Positions 26,202-35,507 of a stretch of 64,000 nucleotides of DNA are shown one piece after another. The notes under the pieces are model-generated. The model was not told where the DNA came from. It made no database searches and was given only the letters and a program-made list of their open reading frames with translations. The first letter of the stretch is position 1. The number at the start of each line of letters is the position of its first letter. Source of the stretch: Ancrocorticia populi (lineage in GTDB: Bacteria; Actinomycetota; Actinomycetes; Actinomycetales; Actinomycetaceae); NCBI RefSeq assembly GCF_003123745.1, contig NZ_QETB01000001.1:434001-498000 (forward strand), given 5' to 3'. Position numbers and translations under genes: made by a program.

Positions 26202-26281
26202 CTGCACTTCGGTCCCACGTCGTGACACAGTAGGGCGAGTATCCTGAAGTGGAAACGTAAATTGAGAGCGAGGGAGTGACG

Positions 26282-26983
26282 GTGAAAGAGCGCAACGAGG
26301 ACTCGTTTTCCGCCATGACTGTGGGCATGGCGTCCCTCACGCCCAAGCAACGGTCCATGCTTTTGGTGTTATCTGACCTTGGTGAGCCAGCCACCATCAA
26401 CGTCTTGACGAAGATAACGGGGCTGCACGCCAATTCCGTGCGCGAAACTCTTTCTGTTCTCGTGGATTCCGGGCTTGTTTGCCGCACGCGGGTTCCTTCA
26501 GAATCGCGGGGGCGCCCCGCGTGGGAATACGAGACCTCGGTGCCAGCGGATCTCTCGGTGATCGTCAGCGAGTTCTCCGGGTTTGTTGATGCCGTGTGTT
26601 CCTACCTCGAGATGTCCGGTACCCCCGCAACCGCAGAGGCAGAGCACATCGGTGAGCTTTGGGGACAACGGGTGTTCGTAGATGCCGGAGAGGATCTGCA
26701 GGGATCCGATGACGAAGAAGCGGAGCATCCGCTGGCCCGGCTGCGGATTCTTTTCTCTAGCCTTGGTTTCGGTGCAGTTGCCGGCGAAGAAGAGCGCATT
26801 GATCTTACCCTGTGCCCATTTGCGCGCGACGGGGCCGGGCCAAACCGCCTCACCTGCGCGATGCACAAAGGCATGATTAGTTCTTTGCTGACCGGCCTCT
26901 CGGATCATAAGGTCACTGCGGACCTTGAGGTGAACCTTCCTGAGCGGCCCTGCGTGGTCACTCTGACTGGAGCGGACCATTAA
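26282..26983 (+). CDS. HTH regulator of the ArsR/SufR-like (COG2345) group
   Basis: About 233 residues. The N-terminal winged helix (LGEPATINVLTKITGLHANSVRETLSVLVDSGLV, described here only by its span, residues about 33-70 of the frame) resembles ArsR/MarR-type HTH. The C-terminal domain contains LTLCPFARDGAGPNRLTC-AMHKG, the C-P-F ... C-x-x-H pattern of COG2345 regulators; in SufR proteins related cysteines hold an Fe-S cluster. I chose the GTG at 26282 since GAGGGAG lies five bases upstream; another GTG at 26276 is in frame. It lies just before the molybdate operon on the same strand, but its targets cannot be read. Confidence 0.7.
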   Translation: MKERNEDSFSAMTVGMASLTPKQRSMLLVLSDLGEPATINVLTKITGLHANSVRETLSVLVDSGLVCRTRVPSESRGRPAWEYETSVPADLSVIVSEFSGFVDAVCSYLEMSGTPATAEAEHIGELWGQRVFVDAGEDLQGSDDEEAEHPLARLRILFSSLGFGAVAGEEERIDLTLCPFARDGAGPNRLTCAMHKGMISSLLTGLSDHKVTADLEVNLPERPCVVTLTGADH

Positions 26984-26986
26984 CCC

Positions 26987-27033
26987 GCATACGCGGAATA
27001 AATTCTTGAAATAGCCAGCATATGCGGTATTCT
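26987..27033 (+). promoter_or_regulatory. Promoter and direct-repeat operator of the molybdate operon
   Basis: A promoter TTGAAA (27006-27011), 16-bp spacer, TATTCT (27028-27033) places the +1 at or next to the GTG at 27041, implying a leaderless mRNA. Two direct repeats, GCATACGCGGAAT (26987-26999) and GCATATGCGGTAT (27018-27030), start 31 bp apart (about three helical turns); the second covers the -10 spacer. They are good candidates for binding sites of the HTH-TOBE protein. Confidence 0.5.
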
Positions 27034-27040
27034 CTTCCCT

Positions 27041-27430
27041 GTGGTGAGCTATCGTATTTCAGAAGTGTCCCGTGTGCTCGGCGTATCCGACGATACCGTG
27101 CGGCGCTGGATAGAGAGCGGCAGACTTGAGGCCGTTGCGGGTACCAGCCCTCGGGAGGTTGATGGGGCCTCCCTTGCGCAGTTTGTGATGGCGGCAAACC
27201 CGCATGTCCGCGAGGAGAGCGTTTCAACACGAAACCTCCTAGAGGGCCTAGTCCTTGACGTAGTCAGCGACAAAGTGATGAGCCAGGTGGTACTGCAATG
27301 CGGGCCGTACCGCGTAGTTAGCCTGATCTCAACTGAGGCGGTTCACGAACTCGGCATAGTGCCGGGAACTCTTGCCTCTGCTCAGATTAAAGCCACCAAC
27401 GTCTCCATCGTGGTGCCTCAAAAGCGCTGA
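27041..27430 (+). CDS. Molybdate-responsive HTH-TOBE transcriptional regulator (ModE-like)
   Basis: The 129-residue protein joins an excisionase/MerR-type HTH (residues 3-55, VSRVLGVSDDTVRRWIESG) to a C-terminal TOBE/Mop domain (about 60-127), with the recognisable SDKVMSQVVLQCG and ATNVSIV strands. Mop/TOBE domains bind molybdate or tungstate. Such short HTH-Mop proteins replace the larger ModE in Actinobacteria. It is the first gene of the operon with modA and modBC (25-bp gap), so autoregulation of molybdate uptake is likely. Two GTG codons (27041, 27044) may start it; both fit a leaderless transcript. Confidence 0.8.
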   Translation: MVSYRISEVSRVLGVSDDTVRRWIESGRLEAVAGTSPREVDGASLAQFVMAANPHVREESVSTRNLLEGLVLDVVSDKVMSQVVLQCGPYRVVSLISTEAVHELGIVPGTLASAQIKATNVSIVVPQKR

Positions 27431-27455
27431 GACCCTCAACACCTAAGGAACACAA

Positions 27456-28259
27456 ATGAGGAACATTAAGAAGGCAGCCGCGGGCGCCCTCGTACTATCT
27501 GCCAGCCTCCTCCTCGCTGCGTGCGGCGGGGACAGCTCCGATGACGCGGCCAGTGCAGCATCGGGTTCCGGCAGTGAATCGCTAGGAACCATCACGGTAT
27601 TTGCTGCCGCTTCGCTCGTAGACGTTCTGCCGCAGATCGATCACCAGCTTTCGGAGGAGTACCCGGAAACTGAAGTCAACTACAACTTCGATGGCTCCTC
27701 CGGCCTCGTGGATCAGCTGGCTGGCGGAGCTCGGGCAGATCTGCTGCTTACTGCCAATGCCAAGACAATGACGGACGCCGAGGATCAGGACCTCGTTGAG
27801 GCCTCTCAGTCCTTCACATCGAACACCCTCGTCATGGTAGTTCCCTCCGGTAACCCCGGAGAGGTGACCGGGTTAGACGACGGTTCACTTGACGGCAAGA
27901 AGCTCGTTGTGTGCGCCGAAGAGGTGCCGTGTGGTTCGGCCACCGTGCAGCTCGAAGAGGTTAACGATCTTGAGCTCTCCCCGGTATCAGAGGAACAGTC
28001 TGTGACGGACGTGCTTGGCAAGGTGACCTCTGGTGAGGCCGATGCCGGACTCGTTTACACCACCGATGCTGAAGGTGCGGGAGACGCTGTGGAAACCATC
28101 GAGGTGCCTGGCGCCGATGAAATCGTCAACGATTATCGCATCGCCGTTGTGAAGGATGCTGAAAACGCAACTGGTGGTGAAACCTTCATGGATCTCATCC
28201 TGTCCGATGAAGGCCAGAAGGTACTGCAGGACTTCGGCTTCGGCGCCCCTCTCAGCTAG
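27456..28259 (+). CDS. modA: Molybdate ABC transporter substrate-binding lipoprotein
   Basis: The 267-residue precursor has a lipoprotein signal peptide with lipobox LLAAC (Cys at about 22) and a Gly/Ser linker. A type II periplasmic binding fold follows, starting TITVFAAASLVDVLPQI, the ModA signature. Other ModA landmarks are FDGSSGLVDQL and the C-terminal LILSDEGQKVLQDFGF. It captures molybdate (or tungstate) outside the membrane. AAGGAAC precedes the start, and the stop overlaps the start of modBC by one base. Confidence 0.95.
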   Translation: MRNIKKAAAGALVLSASLLLAACGGDSSDDAASAASGSGSESLGTITVFAAASLVDVLPQIDHQLSEEYPETEVNYNFDGSSGLVDQLAGGARADLLLTANAKTMTDAEDQDLVEASQSFTSNTLVMVVPSGNPGEVTGLDDGSLDGKKLVVCAEEVPCGSATVQLEEVNDLELSPVSEEQSVTDVLGKVTSGEADAGLVYTTDAEGAGDAVETIEVPGADEIVNDYRIAVVKDAENATGGETFMDLILSDEGQKVLQDFGFGAPLS

Positions 28260-29770
28260 TGAAACAAGCTTATCCTCGGTGGCTATACCTGCCGGCGGCC
28301 ATCGGCGCACTGTTCCTGTTGTTGCCTCTGGTAACAATTCTGGTTCGTACGCCGTGGCCGCACTTTTGGGAGCTCATCAGCACCCCCGAGAGTAGGGATG
28401 CCCTCAAGCTATCGCTGGAGACGTGCCTGATCACCACCGTCGTGTGCGCGGTGATCGGCACGCCTCTCGCGGTGGTGCTGGGGCACATGCCCAACACGTG
28501 GTGGGCGCGAGCTATCCGTACGCTCTTTACCCTGCCCATGATGCTTCCGCCTGTGGTGGCGGGCCTAGCCTTACTCATGACGTGGGGGCGCAACGGGATG
28601 ATCGGCCACAGCCTTTCCATCATGGGCATCGAAATTGGGTTCACCACTTTGGCGGTCATCATGGCCCAGAGCTTCGTTGCGATGCCCTTCCTCGTGACAT
28701 CTCTGGAAGGTGCCATCCGCTCACGCGGATACGCCTACGAGCGTGCCGCCGCCGCGCTTGGCGCCTCGAAAACACGCATCTTCTTTCAGGTGAGCCTGCC
28801 GATGATGCTCCCCGCCCTGGTCTCGGGGATCGCCATGTCCTTCTCCCGGGCTCTGGGAGAATTCGGTGCCACGATTACTTTTGCGGGATCTCTCCAAGGC
28901 GTCACGCGCACCATGCCGCTGGCGATCTATCTGCAGCGCGAATCGAGAACCGAAGAAGCCCTCGCGCTTGCGGTAGTTCTGATTGTTCTGGCCATCCTCG
29001 TGATGTTGGCCGCCAACACACTGGCCGCCCGCCTACCCGGTGGCAACCTAGAAAAAGCCAACGACCAGGCCAACCACTTCCGCGAACCCGCCGCCGAAGA
29101 GCCATTGCCATCCTCCCTGCCCACCGTCCCAAAGAAGAACCGGGCGCTCGGGCTAGGCCCGCAGATCAACGTGGACGCCAGTGTGGACGTGCGGGACGTT
29201 CACCTGAAAGTACGGCTCCCGGCCGGCAATCTCACCGCAGTTATGGGGCCAAACGGCGCGGGCAAGTCAACCCTCCTCGGTCTGATCGCGGGCACGATCG
29301 AACCTGACCGCGGCGGCGTCACGTTCTCAGACTTTGGTGAAAAGACTCCCCGGATCGTCATTCTCCAGCAAAAGCCGCTGCTCTTCCCACATATGAATGC
29401 CCTCAAGAACGTGACATTTGGGCTGCGTGCGGCCGGGGTTCACCGGGGTGTAGCAGCCCAACGCGCTCTGGCCGAACTTGCGGAGGTCGGCTGCCGGGAC
29501 TTCGCTGACCGCCGCCCCGATCAGCTCTCTGGAGGTCAGGCCCAGCGCGTTGCGATCGCCCGCGCGATGGCCGTGACGCCCGATGTTGTTTTGTTGGATG
29601 AACCGATGGCCGGGTTGGATGAATCTAGCGCCGATCAGGTCCGCGCACTCCTCAGACGCCGACTCGCCAGCTCCGGCGCCACCGCCGTGCTTGTAACGCA
29701 CGATCCGGTGGATGCCGAGGAGCTGGCGGATTCAACCGTTTTGATTCGGTACGGGAAGGTAGCCGGCTAG
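28259..29770 (+). CDS. modBC: Fused molybdate ABC transporter permease-ATPase (ModB-ModC)
   Basis: A single 503-residue protein carries a ModB permease (residues 1 to about 255, with the EAA loop EGAIRSRGYAYERAAAALGAS and LSFSRALGEFGAT-like end), a Pro/Glu linker, and an ABC ATPase (about 300-503). ATPase motifs are GPNGAGKST near 330, the Q-loop LQQKPLLFPH, LSGGQAQRV near 422, and VVLLDEPMAGLD. The ATPase part ends soon after the H-loop (LVTHDPVDAEELAD) and lacks the C-terminal TOBE/Mop domain of standard ModC (about 350 residues). GTG start overlaps modA by one base, so translational coupling is strong. Confidence 0.92.
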   Translation: MKQAYPRWLYLPAAIGALFLLLPLVTILVRTPWPHFWELISTPESRDALKLSLETCLITTVVCAVIGTPLAVVLGHMPNTWWARAIRTLFTLPMMLPPVVAGLALLMTWGRNGMIGHSLSIMGIEIGFTTLAVIMAQSFVAMPFLVTSLEGAIRSRGYAYERAAAALGASKTRIFFQVSLPMMLPALVSGIAMSFSRALGEFGATITFAGSLQGVTRTMPLAIYLQRESRTEEALALAVVLIVLAILVMLAANTLAARLPGGNLEKANDQANHFREPAAEEPLPSSLPTVPKKNRALGLGPQINVDASVDVRDVHLKVRLPAGNLTAVMGPNGAGKSTLLGLIAGTIEPDRGGVTFSDFGEKTPRIVILQQKPLLFPHMNALKNVTFGLRAAGVHRGVAAQRALAELAEVGCRDFADRRPDQLSGGQAQRVAIARAMAVTPDVVLLDEPMAGLDESSADQVRALLRRRLASSGATAVLVTHDPVDAEELADSTVLIRYGKVAG

Positions 29771-31161
29771 TTCACCGTAGATTCGCCCAGCTTGACGTCC
29801 ACTTGCTTCTGGCTGCCATCCTGAGTGGTCACGTCCAACGTGACCGTATCACCGATCTCGTATTCCTTGACCAGAGAGGAAAGGACGCTGGCGTTATTCA
29901 CCGAGTTCCCGTCCAGAGCCGTGATCGTGTCACCTTCGGTCAAGCCGGCATCGGCTGCGGCAGATCCCTCAAGGACTTCGACGATTTGGGCACCTGGCGT
30001 ATTCCCACCGGCCACCGTGACGCCAAGTGCGGCGCTCTTGCCCATGACGATCGTGTCGCTTGTGATGTTTCCGCTAGAGATCTGATCGGCAATGTCTAAC
30101 GCCGTGGAGATTGGGACGGCATATCCGGACACCTGCTCGGATGTGGTTCCCTGAGAGGCCGCGGTAGTCATGCCCACGACGGCGCCCGATTCGTTGACGA
30201 GAGGTCCGCCGGAGTATCCAGGCACAACGTCAGCATCGGTTGAAATGAGGCCTGTGAGGACCTCGCCGTCCGAGGATGCGGACATTTCATCCATCGCGGT
30301 AATGGTTTGGTCCAGTCCGGTGACCGACCCCTGAAGCTCGGTGAGGTAGCCCTGTCCGGAGCCGTTGCCGATGGCAGAGACGGCATCTCCTTCACTCAGG
30401 TCCGCCGTATCGGTCTGAACGGTGTCGAAGCCGGAACCATCAGTGATTTGAAGAACCGCAACGTCACGAACCGCATCGTGGCCCAGTACTTCAGCCTCGT
30501 ATTCTTCGCCGGTGTCCGAAACTGTCACGGAGACGGTTTCAGAACCCGTCACCACGTGATAGTTGGTGAGAATCAGCCCGTCAGAATCTAGAATCATGCC
30601 CGTTCCGGCGCCTGCACCGTTAAACAGAAGGGTGTTGATGAGTACCACGCCTGGCGCTGAATCAACCTTCTCGCCTGCGTCAAGCTCGGTGCCGCTTTCC
30701 CCGTTCGGATCGTTGGCCTGCGGGCTCTGGAACGGGTTCTGCTGCTGTTCCTGCTGTTCTTGTTGCTGCTGCTCCAGCTGTGAGTTCGTGGAATCAGCAG
30801 TGGGACTCTCCTGCATCACCTTGTCCAACTGCGTCCCAATCGCGCCACCAAGGACCAGTGAGAACGCGGCGGTCAGCACCAGAAGAGCTGTGGACCAACG
30901 CCGCTTCGGCTTGGGTGGCTCCGGCGCAAAGTACGGAGGAACGGGAGGGCCGTACATTCCGCCGCCACCGTAAGCACCTCCACCATAGGAACCGCCGCCG
31001 TAAGAACCGTCATTGCCCACGCCCCCGTAAGGAGGCTGGGCGGTGGTCGGCATCGGTTGTGGAGCGCTGTGCTGGAACTGCCCCGCGTATGAGTTCGAGG
31101 CATCAGGGTTCTCGGGCGCGGCGCCAAATCCTTCGCGTGGATCGGTGTTGTCAGTGTTCAT
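29767..31161 (-). CDS. HtrA/DegP-like trypsin-family serine protease with PDZ domain
   Basis: The protein (464 residues from the ATG at 31161, with GAGGAG upstream) has a cytosolic Gly/Tyr/Pro-rich N-terminus including GGGSYGG repeats and one membrane helix after RRW (STALLVLTAAFSLVLGG). A Gln/Glu-rich linker follows, then an S1C protease domain with His in LTNYHVV, Asp in VRDVAVLQI and Ser in GYSGGPL. The C-terminus is a PDZ domain (AGLTEGDTITALDG). It is an extracytoplasmic membrane-anchored quality-control protease. It is convergent with and overlaps modBC by 4 bp. Confidence 0.92.
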   Translation of the reverse strand: MNTDNTDPREGFGAAPENPDASNSYAGQFQHSAPQPMPTTAQPPYGGVGNDGSYGGGSYGGGAYGGGGMYGPPVPPYFAPEPPKPKRRWSTALLVLTAAFSLVLGGAIGTQLDKVMQESPTADSTNSQLEQQQQEQQEQQQNPFQSPQANDPNGESGTELDAGEKVDSAPGVVLINTLLFNGAGAGTGMILDSDGLILTNYHVVTGSETVSVTVSDTGEEYEAEVLGHDAVRDVAVLQITDGSGFDTVQTDTADLSEGDAVSAIGNGSGQGYLTELQGSVTGLDQTITAMDEMSASSDGEVLTGLISTDADVVPGYSGGPLVNESGAVVGMTTAASQGTTSEQVSGYAVPISTALDIADQISSGNITSDTIVMGKSAALGVTVAGGNTPGAQIVEVLEGSAAADAGLTEGDTITALDGNSVNNASVLSSLVKEYEIGDTVTLDVTTQDGSQKQVDVKLGESTVN

Positions 31162-31307
31162 TCGTGGCTCCTCTAACAGCAAGGCTGTCTTACTTTCTAT
31201 CCTCGATCAAACTCCTTCTCGTGTGGTGAATCCGGGGAGTTTTCTGGGAACGAGCTGAAATGTGGCGAGCGAGACGCGAAAGAACCGTGTAAACGCGCTA
31301 CGTTCGC

Positions 31308-31652
31308 CTACGGCTTGATGTAGGCGAAGCCCTCGCCCTGCTTGGCAACCAGCTCAGAAATACCCTGTGGGACGATCTCAACGAGATCCTCGGGGATGTT
31401 ATCCTCGCCGATCTGACGGTTCTTGAGGGAGTTACCGCAGATCGTAAAACGTACGCCATCGTTTGCAAGGGTACGCATGCGCTTGCCGTGTTCGGGGTTG
31501 ATATCGAAACCGTTGAACGAACGCACTGCCGATCCGTTGATCACTACCTCAATCTTGGAGTGATCACCGAAGTTCTCGGAGTAGTACTCGAGGTTGCTGA
31601 GGAGCTGGTCCCAGCGGGCATCTTCGTCAATATGGAACACAACGTCAGTCAT
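31308..31652 (-). CDS. DsrE/DsrF-like family protein
   Basis: The 114-residue protein has the DsrE fold pattern: VVFHIDEDARWDQLLSNL at the N-terminus, KIEVVINGSAVRSF, and a conserved cysteine in RFTICGNSLKNR. The Cys-containing strand is typical of the DsrE-like group (COG1416), small cytosolic proteins linked to sulfur handling in some lineages. No sulfur-oxidation genes are nearby, so the role is unknown. It ends 39 bp or more before PMT-side sequences and is preceded by a promoter-like gap of 87 bp. Confidence 0.78.
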   Translation of the reverse strand: MTDVVFHIDEDARWDQLLSNLEYYSENFGDHSKIEVVINGSAVRSFNGFDINPEHGKRMRTLANDGVRFTICGNSLKNRQIGEDNIPEDLVEIVPQGISELVAKQGEGFAYIKP

Positions 31653-31739
31653 GCTGCCTCCTTCGTTAAATAGATATGGGTCACAGATTCGACCTTCCTA
31701 GAGAATACATCCTTTTGGGACGAACGTCCGATTCACGTA

Positions 31740-33524
31740 TCAGATCCACGAGGAGAACCACATGTGCAGTCCCCAGAATGAGTGAGAAACCGTGCTACCC
31801 CACCACAGCGGCATCCAGAACACCGCCGCAATAACGATAAGGCCCGTTACCGCGCCGATTGCGCCGTAAGCCCTCCGCGTAAATTTTGGCGGACACCACC
31901 ATTCGGTCTCGGGCTCGGGTTCTTCGTTGGCGGGGGAGAAGCGTGAGAAGACAGGGTCGTCGTGGTTATTAATTTCTTTTTCGACGACGACGACGGATCC
32001 CTCCACCTCCTCCAACGCACGCCACTCAAGGCGTCGTGCGTGCGGTGCGCCGAGCGCGCCGGTGAAGTAGGCGAGGCCGTAGGTGAGCGCGAGCACCACG
32101 AAGGGGAGCACGGCGATCGCGTAGAACTGGAAGATGGTGCGGCCCATATAGGCGAACCAGGGCAGCCAGAGGCCCGCATATCCAGCGAGGATGGACCACG
32201 CGCGCCAGTCCCGCTTGCCGATCGCGCACCAGATCACGACGGCAAGTCCGAGCAGCGCAAGCCACCACACCGCAGGGTTACCTATCGAGGTGATGGCTTG
32301 GACGCAGCCACTGTCGCCGCATTCGTTCGGGAGCTCCTTGGTTCCGCGCCAGAAGAAGGAGACCGGCCGGGCCTGGAATAACCATTGCCACGCCTGAGAC
32401 TGGTAATCGTGCGGGGAACTGAGCCCGTTATGGAACTCCCACATGGAGCCGTGATAGTGAATGAGCGAGCTAATCGCGTCCGGCGCCCATGAGAGGGGAA
32501 TCTTGTCAGAGCCTGTTGTTGCCGCCCACTGCCTGCCGTATCCATTGGGGTTGACGAACCATGGGATCCAAGCGGCGATGTAGGTGAGGAGGGCGATTGG
32601 CACAAGGCTAATGAAGGCCGGTATACCCTCACGGAAGACACCTGCACCGAACCATAGCTTTGTCTCCACGATTCTCCGGGCGCCTGCCCCCCAGCTGAAT
32701 GCGGTGAGGCCAAACACCGCGACCGCGTAAATACCTGACCACTTGACGCCGCAGGCCATGCCCAGAAGCAGGCCGGTCGCGAGCATCCAGGGACGGGACC
32801 ACAATCGTGGCCCCCACGTGTCCTTGGGCGTTCCGTCAGGGTGGAGCGGGCCATGCGCCGTGCGGTGGGCCAGCTTGGCTCGGGAGTCATCACGGTCCAA
32901 CACCAGAGTGGCGAATCCAGCCAGCGTGAAGAACGCGAGGATGTTATCGAGAATGCCTGTGCGCGAGAGCGCGATGCCCATGCCGTCCAGAGCCATCGCG
33001 AGGCCCGCGAACCCCGCGAGGAATGGAGAGCGGAACAAACGCATCGCGATATAAACGATGAGCATAACGGCTAGGACCCCAAGGAAGGCCGTGGTGAAGC
33101 GCCAGCCCACACCCGTGTTCTCACCAAAGAGGAACTGCCCAAACGCCATCAGCCACTTACCCAGTGGAGGGTGGACCACGTAATCGCCCTCGATGGCAGA
33201 AAGCGCCGAATAGTCGCCTTGGAGGAAGAGATCGTTAGCATCGTCGCCGTCCCAAACCCCTTCGAATCCTTGGGTGAGGAGCGACGTAGCTCCCTTGACG
33301 TAATAGGTCTCATCAAACACGACGGTATGAGGATGATTGAGATTCCAGAATCGGGTAACGAAGGCGACGAAGCCCGCGATGGCGGCCGCGATCCAGCCCT
33401 GGACCATCAGCGTGTGGGGCAGGCGGCCCACAACGCCTAACCTAGCGCGAAGCTCCTTCTCCCACGCATCCGCGCGTGCTGGCGAAAGCGTGACGATGGG
33501 CTTTGCAACCTGTTCGATACTCAC
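31740..33524 (-). CDS. pmt: Dolichyl-phosphate-mannose-protein mannosyltransferase (PMT/GT39)
   Basis: This 594-residue integral membrane protein has about eleven helices. The first extracytoplasmic loop has the catalytic Asp-Glu pair in [11 protein letters not shown], and [13 protein letters not shown] follows, both PMT hallmarks. GT39 enzymes transfer mannose from polyprenyl-phosphate to Ser/Thr of secreted proteins; the Ser/Thr/Pro-rich surface protein at 16 kb is a conceivable substrate (inference). It is divergent from rsmI with a 36-bp gap, the same pair as Rv1002c/Rv1003 of mycobacteria. Confidence 0.93.
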   Translation of the reverse strand: MSIEQVAKPIVTLSPARADAWEKELRARLGVVGRLPHTLMVQGWIAAAIAGFVAFVTRFWNLNHPHTVVFDETYYVKGATSLLTQGFEGVWDGDDANDLFLQGDYSALSAIEGDYVVHPPLGKWLMAFGQFLFGENTGVGWRFTTAFLGVLAVMLIVYIAMRLFRSPFLAGFAGLAMALDGMGIALSRTGILDNILAFFTLAGFATLVLDRDDSRAKLAHRTAHGPLHPDGTPKDTWGPRLWSRPWMLATGLLLGMACGVKWSGIYAVAVFGLTAFSWGAGARRIVETKLWFGAGVFREGIPAFISLVPIALLTYIAAWIPWFVNPNGYGRQWAATTGSDKIPLSWAPDAISSLIHYHGSMWEFHNGLSSPHDYQSQAWQWLFQARPVSFFWRGTKELPNECGDSGCVQAITSIGNPAVWWLALLGLAVVIWCAIGKRDWRAWSILAGYAGLWLPWFAYMGRTIFQFYAIAVLPFVVLALTYGLAYFTGALGAPHARRLEWRALEEVEGSVVVVEKEINNHDDPVFSRFSPANEEPEPETEWWCPPKFTRRAYGAIGAVTGLIVIAAVFWMPLWWGSTVSHSFWGLHMWFSSWI

Positions 33525-33560
33525 GTCGCGAATTCTACCTACGTGTGGGAAAGTAGGGGC

Positions 33561-34388
33561 ATGGAGCCATCAATTGTTCTCGCAGCCACACCAATCGGGA
33601 ATGATGGCGATGCCTCCCCGCGATTGAAGCAGGAAATCGAGCGGGCCGATGTGATTGCTGCCGAGGACACGCGGCGGTTCTTGACCCTTGCCGGGCGCCT
33701 CGGTGTTGAGCCCTCTGGGCGCATCCTGTCCTATTACGAGCACAATGAGGCAGATCGCGGACCATACCTTCTAGAACTTGCCCGAACCCAGCGCGTTCTT
33801 GTTGTGACGGACGCCGGCATGCCTTCCGTGTCCGATCCTGGCTACCGGCTGGTTGCACGGGCCCGCGGGGCCGGCGTCCCCGTGACCGTGGTGCCCGGTC
33901 CTTCCGCCGTGCTCACGGCGCTCGCGACGTCCGGGCTTGCTACCGATCGCTTCAGTTTCGAAGGCTTTGCCCCGCGCAAGGGCGGAGAGCGCGATCGATT
34001 CCTCGGTGCACTTGCCGGCGAGCCGCGCACCATGGTGTTCTTCGAGTCCCCGCGGCGGCTTCCCGAAACCTTAGCGGCGATGGTAGAGGCCTTCGGGGCC
34101 GATCGCGAGGCGTGCGTATGCCGCGAACTTACCAAGACGCACGAGGAGGTTGTGCGCGCTAGCCTCGGTGAGCTCGCTGGCCGATTCAGAGCGGACGTTC
34201 TGGGAGAGATCGCCGTTGTTGTGGCCGGTGCAGATCCGCTGGCGGCGGACCTTGGGGTGGCGGTTGAGGAGTCTCTGGCCTTGGAGGCGGCAGGGTTGCG
34301 CTTGAAGGACGCGGCCGCTCACGTGGCCGGGCGCGTTGGGCTGCGTAAAAAGGACGTATACGAAGCCGCGATCGCCCGCCGCGGCTAA
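33561..34388 (+). CDS. rsmI: 16S rRNA (cytidine(1402)-2'-O)-methyltransferase
   Basis: The 275-residue protein is a tetrapyrrole-methylase-fold enzyme with [13 protein letters not shown] near the N-terminus, [28 protein letters not shown], and [16 protein letters not shown], all RsmI motifs. It methylates the 2'-OH of C1402 in 16S rRNA. I use the ATG at 33561 (after AGGGG), not the in-frame start at 33543. The C-terminal helical domain ([22 protein letters not shown]) is present, so the protein is full length. Confidence 0.95.
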   Translation: MEPSIVLAATPIGNDGDASPRLKQEIERADVIAAEDTRRFLTLAGRLGVEPSGRILSYYEHNEADRGPYLLELARTQRVLVVTDAGMPSVSDPGYRLVARARGAGVPVTVVPGPSAVLTALATSGLATDRFSFEGFAPRKGGERDRFLGALAGEPRTMVFFESPRRLPETLAAMVEAFGADREACVCRELTKTHEEVVRASLGELAGRFRADVLGEIAVVVAGADPLAADLGVAVEESLALEAAGLRLKDAAAHVAGRVGLRKKDVYEAAIARRG

Positions 34389-34392
34389 GCGG

Positions 34393-35394
34393 CTACTTCA
34401 GGCGGGGCTCCTGATCGATATCCGAGAAGTCGAAATCGTCCTCTGAGGCGTCTTCGGAGAAATCGATCGATTCGTCATCCAGATCTACATCGTCGAAATC
34501 GCTGAGATCGTAATCCTCCTCCGCATTGTCCTGAGCAATGGCACCGGCATCTTCATCGGCACTTGCGTAGTCCCCGAGCGCCTCCGTGGATGCCCCCGCC
34601 CCGAACAGGCCCGCCTGAATGCGCCCGGCTAGATCGAACTCATCTTCATCAGCGTTGCTTGGGCCGTCCTGATCGAGGGTGAAATCGCCGTCGTCGTAAT
34701 CGTCCTCGAGACTTGGCTCGGTATCGTCTTGCGCCAGAGCCTCGGCAAACTGATCAACGGGTTCTGCCTCGTCGTCTCCGGGGATCTCCGTGTCCTCACC
34801 CTCATCGTAGAAGCCGAATGCCTCGGCGGAGGTGACCTGCTCGATACCCGCTTCGTCCATCTCCCGACGTGCGGCTTCGCCCAATTCCTCACTCACGGGG
34901 ACCGTCAAATCCGAGAGCACGCGTACGGGCCAGCCAGCCTTGAGGGCGTCTAGGGCGGTCTCCTTCACGCAGTGCGATTCGGCGATGCCCACAACGTCAA
35001 TCTCCTCAACGTTCGCGGCGCGGAGGATGTCCTCCAGTCCCTCACCGTCGCCGTCCACTCCCTCGAATCCGGAGTAGGCGGCTTCGTATTCGCCCTTCTT
35101 GACCTCAACATCGATCGGGAGCGAGGTGATCGCCTCGTGGAGTTCGGCCTCTGCGGTGCCAGCAACACCGTGAGGCGGCCATGTGTCCACAAAATCGGGG
35201 TTATCGGAGAAATGGGAGCCCGGATCAACGTGCCAATCCTGCGTGGTGGCGATGAACGAATACTCGTCCAGATTGTCGGAGACGAAGTCCGCGATCTTTT
35301 CGGCCACGGCATTGCCGCCCTCAACGGCCAGAGCTCCGCCCTCGCAGAACGTTGGTTGAACGTCAACGATGATAAGTGCGCGATTTTCGTCCAT
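34393..35394 (-). CDS. pncA: Nicotinamidase/isochorismatase-family hydrolase with long acidic tail
   Basis: Residues 1 to about 195 form a cysteine-hydrolase domain matching nicotinamidase PncA: catalytic Asp11 (IIVDVQPTF), metal ligands D53, H55 and H61 (QDWHVDPGSHFSDNP), Lys100, and Cys142 (GIAESHCVKETALDA). It should deamidate nicotinamide to nicotinate for NAD salvage. Residues about 196-333 are an unusual tail, dominated by Asp/Glu with almost no basic residues, ending in several DFDD/DYDLSDF repeats; PncA is normally about 185-210 residues. The frame is open without interruption, so this is a real extension, not a frameshift. Tail function unknown. Confidence 0.88.
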   Translation of the reverse strand: MDENRALIIVDVQPTFCEGGALAVEGGNAVAEKIADFVSDNLDEYSFIATTQDWHVDPGSHFSDNPDFVDTWPPHGVAGTAEAELHEAITSLPIDVEVKKGEYEAAYSGFEGVDGDGEGLEDILRAANVEEIDVVGIAESHCVKETALDALKAGWPVRVLSDLTVPVSEELGEAARREMDEAGIEQVTSAEAFGFYDEGEDTEIPGDDEAEPVDQFAEALAQDDTEPSLEDDYDDGDFTLDQDGPSNADEDEFDLAGRIQAGLFGAGASTEALGDYASADEDAGAIAQDNAEEDYDLSDFDDVDLDDESIDFSEDASEDDFDFSDIDQEPRLK

Positions 35395-35507
35395 GATGAG
35401 CTCCTTCGTCTGGGGAGGTTCGTGGATTCCATCCTAAGCGATGAGAGTGGTGTTAGTGCGATGAGATATCGCTTGAAGAGAGACTCGGGACAGGCAACGA
35501 TAGCTCT

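Noticed and set aside
30950-31030. Short GGCGGTTCC-like repeats resembling a minisatellite
   Set aside because: They encode the GGGSYGG repeats of the HtrA-like protein's N-terminus and are explained by the protein sequence.
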